DNA of 64,000 nt from Oscillospiraceae bacterium (GCA_017861365.1 JAGFXR010000001.1:108396-172395), one strand, 5' to 3'; shown: positions 7,791-16,356, numbered from the stretch's first letter. The notes: generated from the letters alone by a model not told the origin. Made by a program: numbers and translations.

Positions 7791-8816
7791 ATGTCACAGA
7801 AGCGTATTGATTTAAGCAGCGGTCAGGATGCATCCATAGGAAAGGTTGCCACGTCGGAGGGGCTGCACGAGATCAGCCAGGAAGGGGCGTTTGTCCGGCA
7901 GCAGAACCGTTTTACCACTCCCTTTGGCGCAGGAGAGGGAGAGCTTCCCGTGGAAGCGGGAAGATACCGTCTGCTGTGGGCACCCATCTGCCCCTGGGCG
8001 CACCGATCGGTGATTGTACGACGGATTCTTGGGCTGGAGGATGTGATCAGCCTGGGCACTGCCAATCCGGTGCGAACGGAAAACGGCTGGGAATTTTCTC
8101 TGGACGAGGGCGGCGTGGATCCGGTGCTGGGCATCCGCTATCTGCCTGAGATTTACGTCAAAACCGACCCGGAGTACACAGGCCGCGCCACGGTTCCCAC
8201 TGTGGTGGACGTGAAGCTGGGTAAGGTGGTCAATAACGACTATTTCCGGCTGACCAACTACTGGGAGACCGCATGGAAGCCGTTCCACAAAGAGGGTGCG
8301 CCCGATCTGTATCCACAGGCGCTGCGGCAGGAGATTGATGCCCTCAACGACATCGTGTTTCACGAAGTAAACAACGGGGTGTACAAGGCCGGCTTTGCCC
8401 AGACCCAGCAAGCCTATGAGGCGGCTTATGACGTACTCTTCGACCGGTTGGACAATTTGGAGGAGCGGCTGGCGCATCAGCGCTTCCTGTTCGGAGATTA
8501 TATTACTGATTCCGATGTGCGGCTGTACGTTACACTGGCACGGTTTGATCCGGCGTATTACTTTGTGTTTCGCACCAACCGAAACCGTCTGGTGGATTTT
8601 CCGAATCTCTGGGGGTATGCGAGGGACCTCTACCAAACCTACGGATTTGGTGACACCACAGAGTTCGATGCCATCAAGCGGGGCTATCAGCTGGGGGATA
8701 TCGCGGAAAATCCCTATCAGCTGTTGGCAAAGGGGCCGGATTTGTCTGGCTGGGAGACACCGCACAACAGAGAAGGTTTGAGCAAAACGCCGGAAAGTCG
8801 GTTTTTAATCCCTTAA
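7791..8816 (+). CDS. Glutathionyl-hydroquinone-reductase-like protein (Xi-class GST), paralog 3
   Basis: 341 aa. Of the four copies it is one of the two closest to canonical YqjG: CPWAHR with Cys67, GWEFSLDEGG, NNGVYKAGFAQTQQAYE, FGDYITDSDVRLY, LWGYARDLYQ and a terminal SGWETPHNR. The gamma-glutamyl-binding Glu-Ser is replaced by Asp-Tyr (VVNNDY). The RBS GGAAAGGAAG sits upstream of the ATG. The spacing of 58 nt to the GNAT gene is compatible with one operon. Expected role: thiol-dependent reduction of quinone-type or S-conjugated compounds in the cytosol. Confidence 0.9.
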   Translation: MSQKRIDLSSGQDASIGKVATSEGLHEISQEGAFVRQQNRFTTPFGAGEGELPVEAGRYRLLWAPICPWAHRSVIVRRILGLEDVISLGTANPVRTENGWEFSLDEGGVDPVLGIRYLPEIYVKTDPEYTGRATVPTVVDVKLGKVVNNDYFRLTNYWETAWKPFHKEGAPDLYPQALRQEIDALNDIVFHEVNNGVYKAGFAQTQQAYEAAYDVLFDRLDNLEERLAHQRFLFGDYITDSDVRLYVTLARFDPAYYFVFRTNRNRLVDFPNLWGYARDLYQTYGFGDTTEFDAIKRGYQLGDIAENPYQLLAKGPDLSGWETPHNREGLSKTPESRFLIP

Positions 8817-8840
8817 TAGAACGGAAAGGAGGGGTACAGT

Positions 8841-9869
8841 ATGCCGGAGGATCAGTCATATGAAGGAATTGAGCTGTTTGAACGCACCTTTCAGCATCAA
8901 ATACAGAGCGACGGAGAAATCAAAACCCAGGAAAATCTCTTTACCACTCGATTCGGAACCGGAGCGGGAGAATGGCCGGTGGAGCCGGGCCGATACCGGC
9001 TGATTTGGATGCCGGGCTGCCCCCACGCCCATAAAGTGGTGATTACCCGGGCGCTGCTGGGACTGGAGGATGCCATCAGCCTGGGCACCACCGGAATTTG
9101 CCGAACGAAGAAGGGGTGGGTGTTCAGCGAGGATCCGGGCGAGGTGGATCCGGTACTGGGCATTCATGAACTGCATGATATTTATCTCAGGGAAGACCCA
9201 ACTTTTGAAGGGCGGTCCACTGTACCTATTTTAGTGGATACAGTGACGGGGAGAGGGGTCAACAATGACCATTTCTGGATTCCCATTTATTTAAATACCG
9301 ATTGGCACCCCTATCACAAGGCGGGCGCTCCCGAGCTCTACCCCGATAATCTGCGGGAAGAGATCGACACATGGAACCGGTTTATCTATGAACAGGTCAA
9401 TGAAGGGGTGTACCATGTGGGCTTTGCCCGGTCACAGGACGCCTATGAGAAGGCCTACGACCAATTTTTTGAGGCGATGGATCAGCTAGATCAGCGGCTG
9501 GAGCACCGACGATTCCTGATGGGGGATTTTATCACGGACTCCGACGTACGCCTGTATCCCACGCTGGTGCGGTTTCAGGTGACCTATTACCAGGTATTCC
9601 GGGCCAACCGCAGTCGGCTGGAGGAGTTTAAAAATCTCTGGCCCTACGCCAGGGATCTTTACCAAACGGAGGGCTTCCGGGATACCACATATCTGGAATT
9701 GATCAAGAAGCACTACCAGCTCTCGCCCCATATGCGGTCGCTGTTTGGAAATGTACATGGCATTTACGCCAAGGGTCCCGATGTGAGCGGTTGGGAGCTG
9801 CCCCACGGACGGGAGGCACTGTCCAAGCTGGATACAAAATTTTTAACACAGCGATCAGAAAGAGTGTGA
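8841..9869 (+). CDS. Glutathionyl-hydroquinone-reductase-like protein (Xi-class GST), paralog 4 (variant active site)
   Basis: 342 aa, same domain order as its neighbours. The active-site motif reads CPHAHK (Cys60) instead of CPWAHR. The G-site motif reads GVNNDH rather than NNES, and the following helix (FWIPIYLNTDW) also differs from the other copies. NEGVYHVGFARSQDAYE, LMGDFITDSDVRLY and SGWELPHGR are retained. A good ribosome binding site (GGAAAGGAGGGG) precedes the ATG. The systematic drift of the active site across the tandem copies suggests different substrates rather than gene dosage. Confidence 0.88.
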   Translation: MPEDQSYEGIELFERTFQHQIQSDGEIKTQENLFTTRFGTGAGEWPVEPGRYRLIWMPGCPHAHKVVITRALLGLEDAISLGTTGICRTKKGWVFSEDPGEVDPVLGIHELHDIYLREDPTFEGRSTVPILVDTVTGRGVNNDHFWIPIYLNTDWHPYHKAGAPELYPDNLREEIDTWNRFIYEQVNEGVYHVGFARSQDAYEKAYDQFFEAMDQLDQRLEHRRFLMGDFITDSDVRLYPTLVRFQVTYYQVFRANRSRLEEFKNLWPYARDLYQTEGFRDTTYLELIKKHYQLSPHMRSLFGNVHGIYAKGPDVSGWELPHGREALSKLDTKFLTQRSERV

Positions 9870-9873
9870 AAAC

Positions 9874-10314
9874 ATGATTGAGTTTCTTCGGGCCACGGCG
9901 CTTTGGCAGCACGCGGGGGTGCACTATGTGAGAACTGAGGCGATGGTGAAAGGGTTTAACATCCCCTTATCTCTGGAATTTGACGAGGGAGATACACCTG
10001 AGACCCAGTATGTACTGGCGCTGGATGGGGTGCTACCGGTAGCAACCTGCCGTCTGCATCGCGTGGATGGGCAGACGGCGAAGATTGAGCGGGTTTGCGT
10101 TCTGGAGTCCTATCGGGATCAAAAGATAGGACGGGACATGATTTTGTTTGCGGAGTCCTGGCTGGGCGAGTTGGGCGTTTCAAAAATTGTGATTACCAGC
10201 CGGGATACGGCGGTTGGCTTTTATGAGACGCTGGGTTATCGCGCGGACTGGAACCAGACCGATGATACCGGCGTGTTTAAAATTGTATATACGGAAAAAA
10301 TCATTCGATCCTAA
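9874..10314 (+). CDS. GNAT family N-acetyltransferase
   Basis: 146 aa. The core is TCRLHRVDGQTAKIERVCVLESYRDQKIGRDM by position (about residues 50-90), with the acetyl-CoA loop RDQKIGRDM, then FYETLGYRAD near the C-terminus. It starts 4 nt after the stop of GST paralog 4, so it belongs to the same transcript, which ends at the hairpin at 10366-10410. It is the second acetyltransferase of the cluster and not closely similar to the first. Its substrate is unknown. Confidence 0.85.
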   Translation: MIEFLRATALWQHAGVHYVRTEAMVKGFNIPLSLEFDEGDTPETQYVLALDGVLPVATCRLHRVDGQTAKIERVCVLESYRDQKIGRDMILFAESWLGELGVSKIVITSRDTAVGFYETLGYRADWNQTDDTGVFKIVYTEKIIRS

Positions 10315-10365
10315 TTTTGAACAGCTTCGTAAGGCCGGAAAATCGCAAGACCGCTTGGTTTATAA

Positions 10366-10410
10366 AAACAGAGAAGCATCCGTTTTTAAAAAACGGATGC
10401 TTCTCTGTTT
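10366..10410 (+). terminator. Terminator of the GST cluster
   Basis: Perfect 20-bp arms (10366-10385 and 10391-10410). It closes the plus-strand cluster and may also serve the convergent minus-strand amidohydrolase. Confidence 0.75.
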
Positions 10411-10509
10411 GCTGTGTCATGCTCGCCATAAATATCAATTCTGCTTGGGTGGAATATGTTCAAAACAAAAGCGCCACTTCATCTTAAAGCAGCGATTCCG
10501 AGCTGCCAT

Positions 10510-11778
10510 TCACGGCTTGGCGCTCAACGTATTTTTATAAATAACAGCATCCTTCATAATCAGCTGAATTCGGCTGCGGTCTGCTAGCACATCCAAATCC
10601 TCAACCGGATTTCCATCAACGATGAGCAAATCGGCAAAAGCTCCAGCCTCCAGAACACCGATTTTTCCCTCGAGATATGGATTCTGGTAAGTGGTCAGCC
10701 GGGTCAACTCGTAAAAATGGCCGGTGGCCGCGATCAATCCCTTGAGACTTCCAAATCTCTTTTTAAACAGGCGGAAATCATCCAGCTGTATTTCGTCCAC
10801 TCGCTGGGGATTGCCCAGCGCATCCGTCCCAAACAGAATTGGCAAGCGGTATTTCTCGATGAGTTCTGTGGCCTGTGCTTCTCCCCGCCTTACGAGCTCT
10901 CCTTTTTTTGTCATTGCGGAAGAAGACGCCGGTACTTTGTGCGCTCGGCCAAACTGAGGCCCGGGCATAACCCAAATGCCGTGATCCGCAATGATGCGCG
11001 CGGTCTCTTCATCCATCAGTGTAGCGTGCTCAAAACTTCTTACCCCCGCTTTCGCCGCGCGCTGCATGGACTTCGGCGTATACAAATGCGCCATGACATA
11101 GGTTCCGTAATCAGCGGCGGCATTCACAATTGCGTTCATCTCTTCCAGGGTAAACTGAACGGTTTCGATTGGGTCATAGTTTGAGGAGATACCGCCGCCC
11201 GCCATCATTTTAATCTGGGACGCGCCGAGAAACAGATTTTCCCTGACCGACTTCAATACCTCGGACACACCGTCGGAGAGTGAGGCTTTCTGGGCAAAAA
11301 GGCTGGCCGAGGTGTAGAGTCCCGCTGTCACACGCTCCTCCGCATGACTGGCCCGAATGTCTCCGTGACCACAGGTCTGGGTGATAAAACTGTGGGATGG
11401 AAAAATGCGCGGTCCTTCCAGATAACCGTCATCAATATTCTTTTTCAGTCCGTAAACCAGCCCGCCCGCATCCCGAACCGTGGTAAATCCCCTAAGAAGC
11501 ATATCTCTGGCGAATCTGACAGAACGTACCGCCTTCTCGTCCACTCTCATACTGGCTCTGTTGTCGTCATTTCCACCCGACAAATGAACATGCGCGTCAG
11601 TCAACCCCGGAATCACCGTCTTGTTCGCGGCATCTATCACCGTTTCAAACCGCTCCCCGGAGCATTCCCCGTCGATGATTTCACGGATCAGATGATTCTC
11701 AATCACAATACTTGCATTTTTGCGCAGGGCCGCATTTTTTCCATCAAATACATTGGAATTTTTGATCAATATGCCCAT
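10510..11778 (-). CDS. Amidohydrolase (imidazolonepropionase/Xaa-Pro-type dipeptidase subgroup)
   Basis: 422 aa from the ATG at 11778, which follows the ribosome binding site GGAG with 9-nt spacing. Metal-site residues of the amidohydrolase superfamily are visible: DAHVH after VIPGLT, the carboxylated-Lys region GASQIKMMAGGG, YVMAHLY, SFEHATLMD and LFGTDALG. A C-terminal FADLLIVDGNP segment completes the beta-sandwich. Members hydrolyse amide bonds in dipeptides or cyclic amides. It is encoded directly after an amino-acid ABC ATPase gene and may process the imported compound. An open frame continues upstream into the ATPase only because of a frameshift there. Confidence 0.85.
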   Translation of the reverse strand: MGILIKNSNVFDGKNAALRKNASIVIENHLIREIIDGECSGERFETVIDAANKTVIPGLTDAHVHLSGGNDDNRASMRVDEKAVRSVRFARDMLLRGFTTVRDAGGLVYGLKKNIDDGYLEGPRIFPSHSFITQTCGHGDIRASHAEERVTAGLYTSASLFAQKASLSDGVSEVLKSVRENLFLGASQIKMMAGGGISSNYDPIETVQFTLEEMNAIVNAAADYGTYVMAHLYTPKSMQRAAKAGVRSFEHATLMDEETARIIADHGIWVMPGPQFGRAHKVPASSSAMTKKGELVRRGEAQATELIEKYRLPILFGTDALGNPQRVDEIQLDDFRLFKKRFGSLKGLIAATGHFYELTRLTTYQNPYLEGKIGVLEAGAFADLLIVDGNPVEDLDVLADRSRIQLIMKDAVIYKNTLSAKP

Positions 11779-11795
11779 ATTACTGTTCTCCAATC

Positions 11796-12549
11796 CTAAA
11801 TGAAGTACTCTGATTCCGGCAGAATGCGGCGCAGGAATTGCCGCGTTCTCTCTTCCTTGGGGCCTGGAGAAAATTTCGCTTGGCTTTCCTTCTTCCACAG
11901 CCACGCCGTCATCCATAAAAATGACCTTATTGGCTACGTCGGAAGCAAAGGACATTTCATGCGTTACCACGATCATAGTAATTCCCTCTCTGGCCACCTG
12001 CTTAAGCAGTTTCAGTGTCTCCCCGATCAGTTCGGGGTCCAGCGCAGAGGTAGGCTCATCAAATAAAATAACCTCAGGATTTAAGACCACGGCTCTGGCG
12101 ATGGCAACCCGCTGCTGCTGCCCTCCTGACAACTGGGAGGGATAGTAGGCATAGCGGTTCGACAGGCCCACTTTATCAAGGGCTTCCTTCGCTTTTTTCA
12201 ACGCGTCTGCCTTTGGTACCTTTCTGGCAATCACAAGACCTTCCGTCACATTTTCCAGCGCCGTCTTATTTTCAAACAGATTATAATTTTGAAAGACAAA
12301 GGCGGTTTTTCGTCTCATCTCCAGAATATCTTTCTTTTTCGCCTTGCTGAATTCAACCGTTGTTTCCCCGATGGTCAGCGTTCCCTGATCCGCTTTTTCC
12401 AAAAAGTTAATGCATCGGAGCAGTGTGGTTTTTCCGGAACCGCTTGCGCCTAAAATTACCACTACCTCTCCGGTTTCAATCCGCAGGGAGACACCCTTCA
12501 GCACCTCTTGCTTCCCGAACGCCTTATGTACATTCGTTATCTCAATCAA
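11796..12549 (-). pseudogene. Amino-acid ABC transporter ATPase (GlnQ type) with a single-base frameshift near its 3' end
   Basis: The sequence begins at a TTG overlapping the permease stop (TTGA), with a GGAGG ribosome binding site. Walker A is GASGSGKT (34-41), the signature is LSGGQQQR and Walker B is VILFDEPTSALD. The typical ending EIFSRPQ is followed by a frame change. Removing one G from the GG at about 11855-11856 yields EERTRQFLRRILPESEYFI and a TAG stop at 11796-11798, exactly the expected GlnQ C-terminus (about 250 aa). As it stands the frame runs on into the amidohydrolase. This is either a natural frameshift or a sequencing/assembly error. Confidence 0.85.
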
Positions 12550-13034
12550 GCCAGCCGCCTCCTTCCCCTTGCGAGTCTTTTTTCCGCCATTGTGCCGATA
12601 AACTGAATCACAAGGCTGAACGCCCAGTACACCAGCGCGGCCGCTAAATACGCCTCAAAAAAACAGTAAGCCGTGTTGGCAAATTTCAGCGCTCCATTTA
12701 AAATATCCACAACACCCAATAAAATCACCAGCGAGGTCGCCTTGGTCATACCGATGACGGTTCCAGTCAATCCGGGCAGCAGAACCAGCATGAGCTGCGG
12801 GAAAATGATACGGCGAAAGGTCTGTCCGTTGGTCAGTCCAACCGAATAGGCCGCTTCATATTGCCCCTTGCTGATGGATAACAGGGCACCTCTGATATTT
12901 TCAGAGATCATAGTGGTGCTGAAAAACGATAATGCAAAAATAGCAATGTAAACGGTACTGACGTCCTTAACGCGGATGCCGAGACCCAGAGCCTCAGCAA
13001 AGGTGTTAAATTGGGTGATTTGGGAGGGGAGCAT
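12546..13034 (-). pseudogene. Amino-acid ABC transporter permease (HisM/GlnP type), N-terminally truncated
   Basis: 162 aa, while family members are usually about 215-230. The EAA loop (QYEAAYSVGLTNGQTFRRI) and the last membrane segments are intact. The N-terminal membrane helices and the RGTPLLVQ region are missing. A stop codon lies in frame upstream of the ATG at 13034, and no ribosome binding site precedes it. The substrate-binding protein gene expected nearby is absent. A recombinase with its small partner gene starts about 90 nt beyond the break, so insertion or deletion linked to that element probably removed the 5' end. Confidence 0.75.
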
Positions 13035-13122
13035 TTTAAGGGAGCACCGGCGTTAATTTTTAGGTTGCTGTATTGATACTAACCATAAAGGCTATCATAT
13101 AGTTGTATTGGGAGGTGAAATC

Positions 13123-13275
13123 ATGGTGATTGGCGGCGAAAAAAAAGCGGTTGCAGAGGAAGTGTGGCTGCTGTACTTCAATCAGACACTATTCGAGCGG
13201 GGCCTTATTACAGAGCAGGAGCGAAACCGAATGGTCCAGCGCATTAAAGCCCGCCGTGGTTTCATATCTTATTAG
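13123..13275 (+). CDS. 50-aa recombinase-associated small protein (SHOCT-like)
   Basis: A short open frame with a strong ribosome binding site (GGGAGGTGA) 5 nt before the ATG. The product is helical and charged. Its second half, LFERGLITEQERNRMVQRIK, has the spacing of SHOCT-type oligomerisation motifs (Leu, Gly-Leu-Ile-Thr, Glu-Glu/Gln, Lys/Arg). Small proteins of this kind often precede large serine recombinases in Clostridia. A hairpin follows directly. Function unknown; possibly a recombinase accessory factor. Confidence 0.65.
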   Translation: MVIGGEKKAVAEEVWLLYFNQTLFERGLITEQERNRMVQRIKARRGFISY

Positions 13276-13284
13276 CACATAGAG

Positions 13285-13320
13285 CAAGCTCCCAGCTGAC
13301 AGGACACAGCTGGGAGCTTG
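13285..13320 (+). terminator. Hairpin after the 50-aa gene
   Basis: Perfect 14-bp arms (13285-13298 and 13307-13320) with an 8-nt loop. There is no long T-run, so termination may be weak. Confidence 0.5.
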
Positions 13321-13458
13321 CGTTGTATAGGAAACACGAGGGGACGGTGTGATTTCCTTCCTGATTAATAAAAGTGGAAATTTCTTTTATAGTTGATAGT
13401 TTCAGTTCTTCTGATATAATAGAATCATGATACAACGAACTTTTGGAGGTAACGCAGT

Positions 13459-15126
13459 ATGGATATTCACAGTGTACGGCAGGAGATGCGGCGAAAAGCC
13501 ATTTATGACATTCCTCTGAGGGTTACCTTCTATGCTCGCGTTTCCAGTGAATCGGATGAACAGCTCAACTCTCTGGGCAATCAGATTTCTTACTACGAGG
13601 AACTTATTAAAAAGAACCATGCATGGACATTTGTTTCGGGGTATATCGACGAAGGGCTGTCCGGCATCTCCACAAAAAAGCGTGAAAATTTTCACCGCAT
13701 GGTGGATGACGGAAGAAACGGGAAGTTTGACCTGATTATCACAAAGGAAATTTCCCGTTTTGCCCGTAATACCTTGGATTCGATTTCCTTTACTCGCGAG
13801 CTGCTGGCTGCCGGAGTGGGAGTGTTCTTTCAAAACGATAACATCAATACGCTGGACGAGGATTCCGAACTGCGGTTGACTATTATGTCTGGCATCGCAC
13901 AGGACGAGCTTCGAAAGCTCTCCAGCCGTATTAAATTTGGGCATCAGCAGGCGATTAAGAAAAATATTGTACTGGGGAACAGCCGTATCTTCGGATATGT
14001 CAAACAGGACAAGCGTCTTGTGATTGATGAGGAACAGGCGGTTATGGTGCGTGAACTGTTTGAGCATTACGCCACCGGACAATACAGCATGAAGGAGCTG
14101 GAGCGTCTGTTGTGGGATAAGGGTTACCGCAACAGCAACGGGAATAAAATCGCGCATTCCACCATGTCTAATATTATCTCCAACCCAAAATATAAGGGAT
14201 ATTATGTGGGCAACAAGGTGAAGGTTGTGGACATGTTCACGAAAAAACAAAAATTTCTCCCCCAGGAGGAATGGGTGATGTTCAAGGATGAGACAGGTGA
14301 ACTTGTTCCCGCCATTGTAACCGAAGAGCTCTGGGACACGGCTAATGGCATTCTGCAAACAAGAAGCGAGGATGTACGTTCCCGACAGGGAATCTGCAAT
14401 CACGCCAATCTCTTAACGGGGAAGATGCTTTGTACCCATTGCGGGCAACTGTATTACCGCAAGGACGCAAAAGGGCGGGATGGAACCAAGACCAGCAAAT
14501 GGGTGTGCAGCGGGAAAATCAACAACGGAGCCGATTCCTGTCCGTCCTTTGCGGTATATGAGAACGAGCTGCAGCCGGTTTTGTATGAGGTGTTCCGTGA
14601 GACGGAGGCGAATGCGGAGGCGCTGATTGAGGAATACATCCGTATGTATCAGACACTGGAGGAGGACGGCGAGCTTCCCAAGAAAATGGCCGTTCAAACA
14701 GCCGTAATTGAAACGGCACAAAAGAAAAAGAGCAAGCTGCTGGGCTATAATGCCATGGGGGAATTGTCTGATCAAGACTTTTTAGCGATGAATCGGCAAT
14801 GTGAAAGGGAAATCCAGGCTGCCGAGCAGGAGCTTGCGGCATTGGAGGAAGAGAGGAATTCAAAGGATGATTTTAAAAAGCATATCGATGCCATCCGCAG
14901 AGTTCTGCGGGAGGCCCAGCGAGACGCGGCGCAGGGGATCATCAACAAGGAGTTTGTGGACAGGTACATCGACAAGATATATGCCACGCCGGAGGAGGGG
15001 CGTCTGCGGCTTGAAATCAAGATTTTTACCGGAGAAACCACGCAGAAATACCTCTCCCAGCTCAAAAGTCGTACGGGTCACACGTCTAAAAAGATGATTC
15101 AGTCCTACGAGACCGGCATGCAGTAA
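13459..15126 (+). CDS. Large serine recombinase
   Basis: 555 aa. The resolvase domain occupies about residues 20-170, with the catalytic serine in YARVSSESDEQ (Ser29) and the ITKEISRFARN and GIAQDELRKLSSR segments. A recombinase domain (SNPKYKGYYVGNKV) follows, then a zinc ribbon (CTHCG near 328, then WVCSG and DSCPS) and a C-terminal coiled coil (about 440-490). The protein is complete with all key residues, so it could be active in integration, excision or inversion. The ribosome binding site TTTGGAGG precedes the ATG. No cargo or directionality factor is apparent. Confidence 0.92.
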   Translation: MDIHSVRQEMRRKAIYDIPLRVTFYARVSSESDEQLNSLGNQISYYEELIKKNHAWTFVSGYIDEGLSGISTKKRENFHRMVDDGRNGKFDLIITKEISRFARNTLDSISFTRELLAAGVGVFFQNDNINTLDEDSELRLTIMSGIAQDELRKLSSRIKFGHQQAIKKNIVLGNSRIFGYVKQDKRLVIDEEQAVMVRELFEHYATGQYSMKELERLLWDKGYRNSNGNKIAHSTMSNIISNPKYKGYYVGNKVKVVDMFTKKQKFLPQEEWVMFKDETGELVPAIVTEELWDTANGILQTRSEDVRSRQGICNHANLLTGKMLCTHCGQLYYRKDAKGRDGTKTSKWVCSGKINNGADSCPSFAVYENELQPVLYEVFRETEANAEALIEEYIRMYQTLEEDGELPKKMAVQTAVIETAQKKKSKLLGYNAMGELSDQDFLAMNRQCEREIQAAEQELAALEEERNSKDDFKKHIDAIRRVLREAQRDAAQGIINKEFVDRYIDKIYATPEEGRLRLEIKIFTGETTQKYLSQLKSRTGHTSKKMIQSYETGMQ

Positions 15127-15253
15127 TCAATCCCTTTCGGGTAATCACTTGAGAGGTGCCGTTAGGTGATGTGTTGACTGACAAAGAAGTCGGTGATCAA
15201 ATATGTCACGTGAAGGTTCAAATGTCAGTGAATCATTGCTTAATATGCATGAG

Positions 15254-15299
15254 ACACCAGGAGGTCGGTTTTAACCGTCCTCCTGGTGTTGGTGTTTTT
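15254..15299. terminator. Bidirectional terminator between the recombinase and flavodoxin
   Basis: 11-bp arms (15254-15264 and 15279-15289), followed on the plus strand by TGGTGTTTTTA. Confidence 0.7.
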
Positions 15300-15318
15300 A
15301 ACGTTTATGGAGCGGGTG

Positions 15319-15744
15319 TTATCCCGCCAGAGCCCGGCCCATGGCAAGAAGGGTGTCCCGGATTGAATCGTCGGGCGCATCCTGACAGATGACGCTCTCA
15401 TGGGCCAGACGCGCGCCCATCTGGAGACAGCGCTCCTCCCAGTCCCGCATCCATTGCCCGTCTCCCCAGCCATAGGAGCCGAACAAAGCAATCGGCTTAT
15501 CGGACAGCTTGGGGATGCAGTTTAGAAACATCGGCTCAAATTCCATATCCTCCAGCTCCTCCGCACCCATGGAAGGGCAGCCGAAGGCAATGACGTCATA
15601 GCCATCCATTTGATCCACGGAAAATTCTCCCGCTGTGTACATCGTGATATCCCCGCCGGCGGAAGCGATGCCCTCTTTGATGGAGAGCGCCATAGCCTCC
15701 GTATTTCCGGTTCCGCTCCAAAATACAATTGCTGCCTTTTTCAT
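15319..15744 (-). CDS. Flavodoxin
   Basis: 141 aa. The FMN phosphate loop is SGTGNTE (residues 10-16), followed by the typical flavodoxin core with GCPSMGAEE and LFGSYGWGDG around the isoalloxazine site. It is a low-potential electron carrier that replaces ferredoxin when iron is scarce. It lies 24 nt downstream of a DUF3793 gene, a common pairing in Clostridia. The transcript starts behind two TTAG-N6-CTAA boxes, which fits induction on metal limitation. Confidence 0.93.
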   Translation of the reverse strand: MKKAAIVFWSGTGNTEAMALSIKEGIASAGGDITMYTAGEFSVDQMDGYDVIAFGCPSMGAEELEDMEFEPMFLNCIPKLSDKPIALFGSYGWGDGQWMRDWEERCLQMGARLAHESVICQDAPDDSIRDTLLAMGRALAG

Positions 15745-15768
15745 GAGTTACCTCACCTTTCTAAAAAA

Positions 15769-16320
15769 TTATGCCGCCACAGTCAGCTGTTCGATGGATT
15801 TTCCTAATTGGAATTGCTTCAAATAGCAATCGGTACATTTTTTGTATCGATCAAATCGTTTTATCGACTCGGATTCGTCTCCGTATACCTTCCAGCAACC
15901 GGTGCACTTGCAGTTTTTCCCTTGATTTCTCATAAAACCGACCACATCCCGCAAAGGATATTGCAACAGCAGGCCGATTTCGTGCGGGAAAGCGCCCTGT
16001 TTTGACATCCGTGCCGAAATTTCCTTGATAAACCCGTCCACAGAGCAGTCTTGATACCCCAGCTTCGTGAGAAATCGCTGGGTGATGGGATTGCCAAGCT
16101 CTTTAAGGGCCATCCGTTCCCGGTATACCAAAATGAGAGCTGCCGCTTTGCCGTCTCTGAGCACCGTAATGTTGATGCCTTTTCCTCTCAGTCGCCGGTT
16201 GGCATCGGATACCTGCCTCTCAAGCTCTGATAAAGAACGATAAGGGAAGCGAAATAGGCTCCCGCACTTCATGCCGGCCAGGGTGGGCGCGCAGTATTGG
16301 ATGAAATACGAATCGATCAT
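15769..16320 (-). CDS. DUF3793 family protein
   Basis: 183 aa, recognised by its opening (YCAPTLAGMKCGSLF), the central LLQYPLRDVVGFM and a Cys cluster CKCTGCWKVYGD...KCTDCY near the C-terminus that could bind metal. The family is of unknown function but is regularly encoded beside flavodoxin and iron-regulated genes in Clostridia. Two palindromic boxes lie 19-65 nt upstream. It forms an operon with flavodoxin. Confidence 0.85.
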   Translation of the reverse strand: MIDSYFIQYCAPTLAGMKCGSLFRFPYRSLSELERQVSDANRRLRGKGINITVLRDGKAAALILVYRERMALKELGNPITQRFLTKLGYQDCSVDGFIKEISARMSKQGAFPHEIGLLLQYPLRDVVGFMRNQGKNCKCTGCWKVYGDESESIKRFDRYKKCTDCYLKQFQLGKSIEQLTVAA

Positions 16321-16338
16321 GCGGATTCACTCCTTTGA

Positions 16339-16356
16339 TTAGTAACTGCTAACTAA
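16339..16356. promoter_or_regulatory. DtxR/IdeR-like operator, site D1
   Basis: TTAGTAACTGCTAACTAA contains TTAG-N6-CTAA (16339-16352) and differs from the core of site C (TTAGTTAGCGATAACTAA) by one arm position apart from the spacer. It lies 19 nt upstream of the DUF3793 start. Confidence 0.6.

Larger units (their letters stand above)
13035..15130 (+). mobile_element. Candidate small serine-recombinase element
   Basis: Contains a 50-aa gene and a 555-aa large serine recombinase, both on the plus strand, between a truncated permease and an unrelated flavodoxin. No cargo genes, and attachment sites could not be fixed. It may be a degenerate integrative element or a deletion remnant. The limits are approximate. 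Confidence 0.35.

Noticed and set aside
10510..12549. 679-codon ABC ATPase-amidohydrolase fusion
   Set aside because: A one-base change restores separate, standard-length proteins and the amidohydrolase has its own ribosome binding site.
13033..15165. Similarity of about 18 nt between the break near 13040 and the sequence near 15150, considered as attL/attR
   Set aside because: Too short and too diverged (several mismatches and a gap) to support an attachment site.
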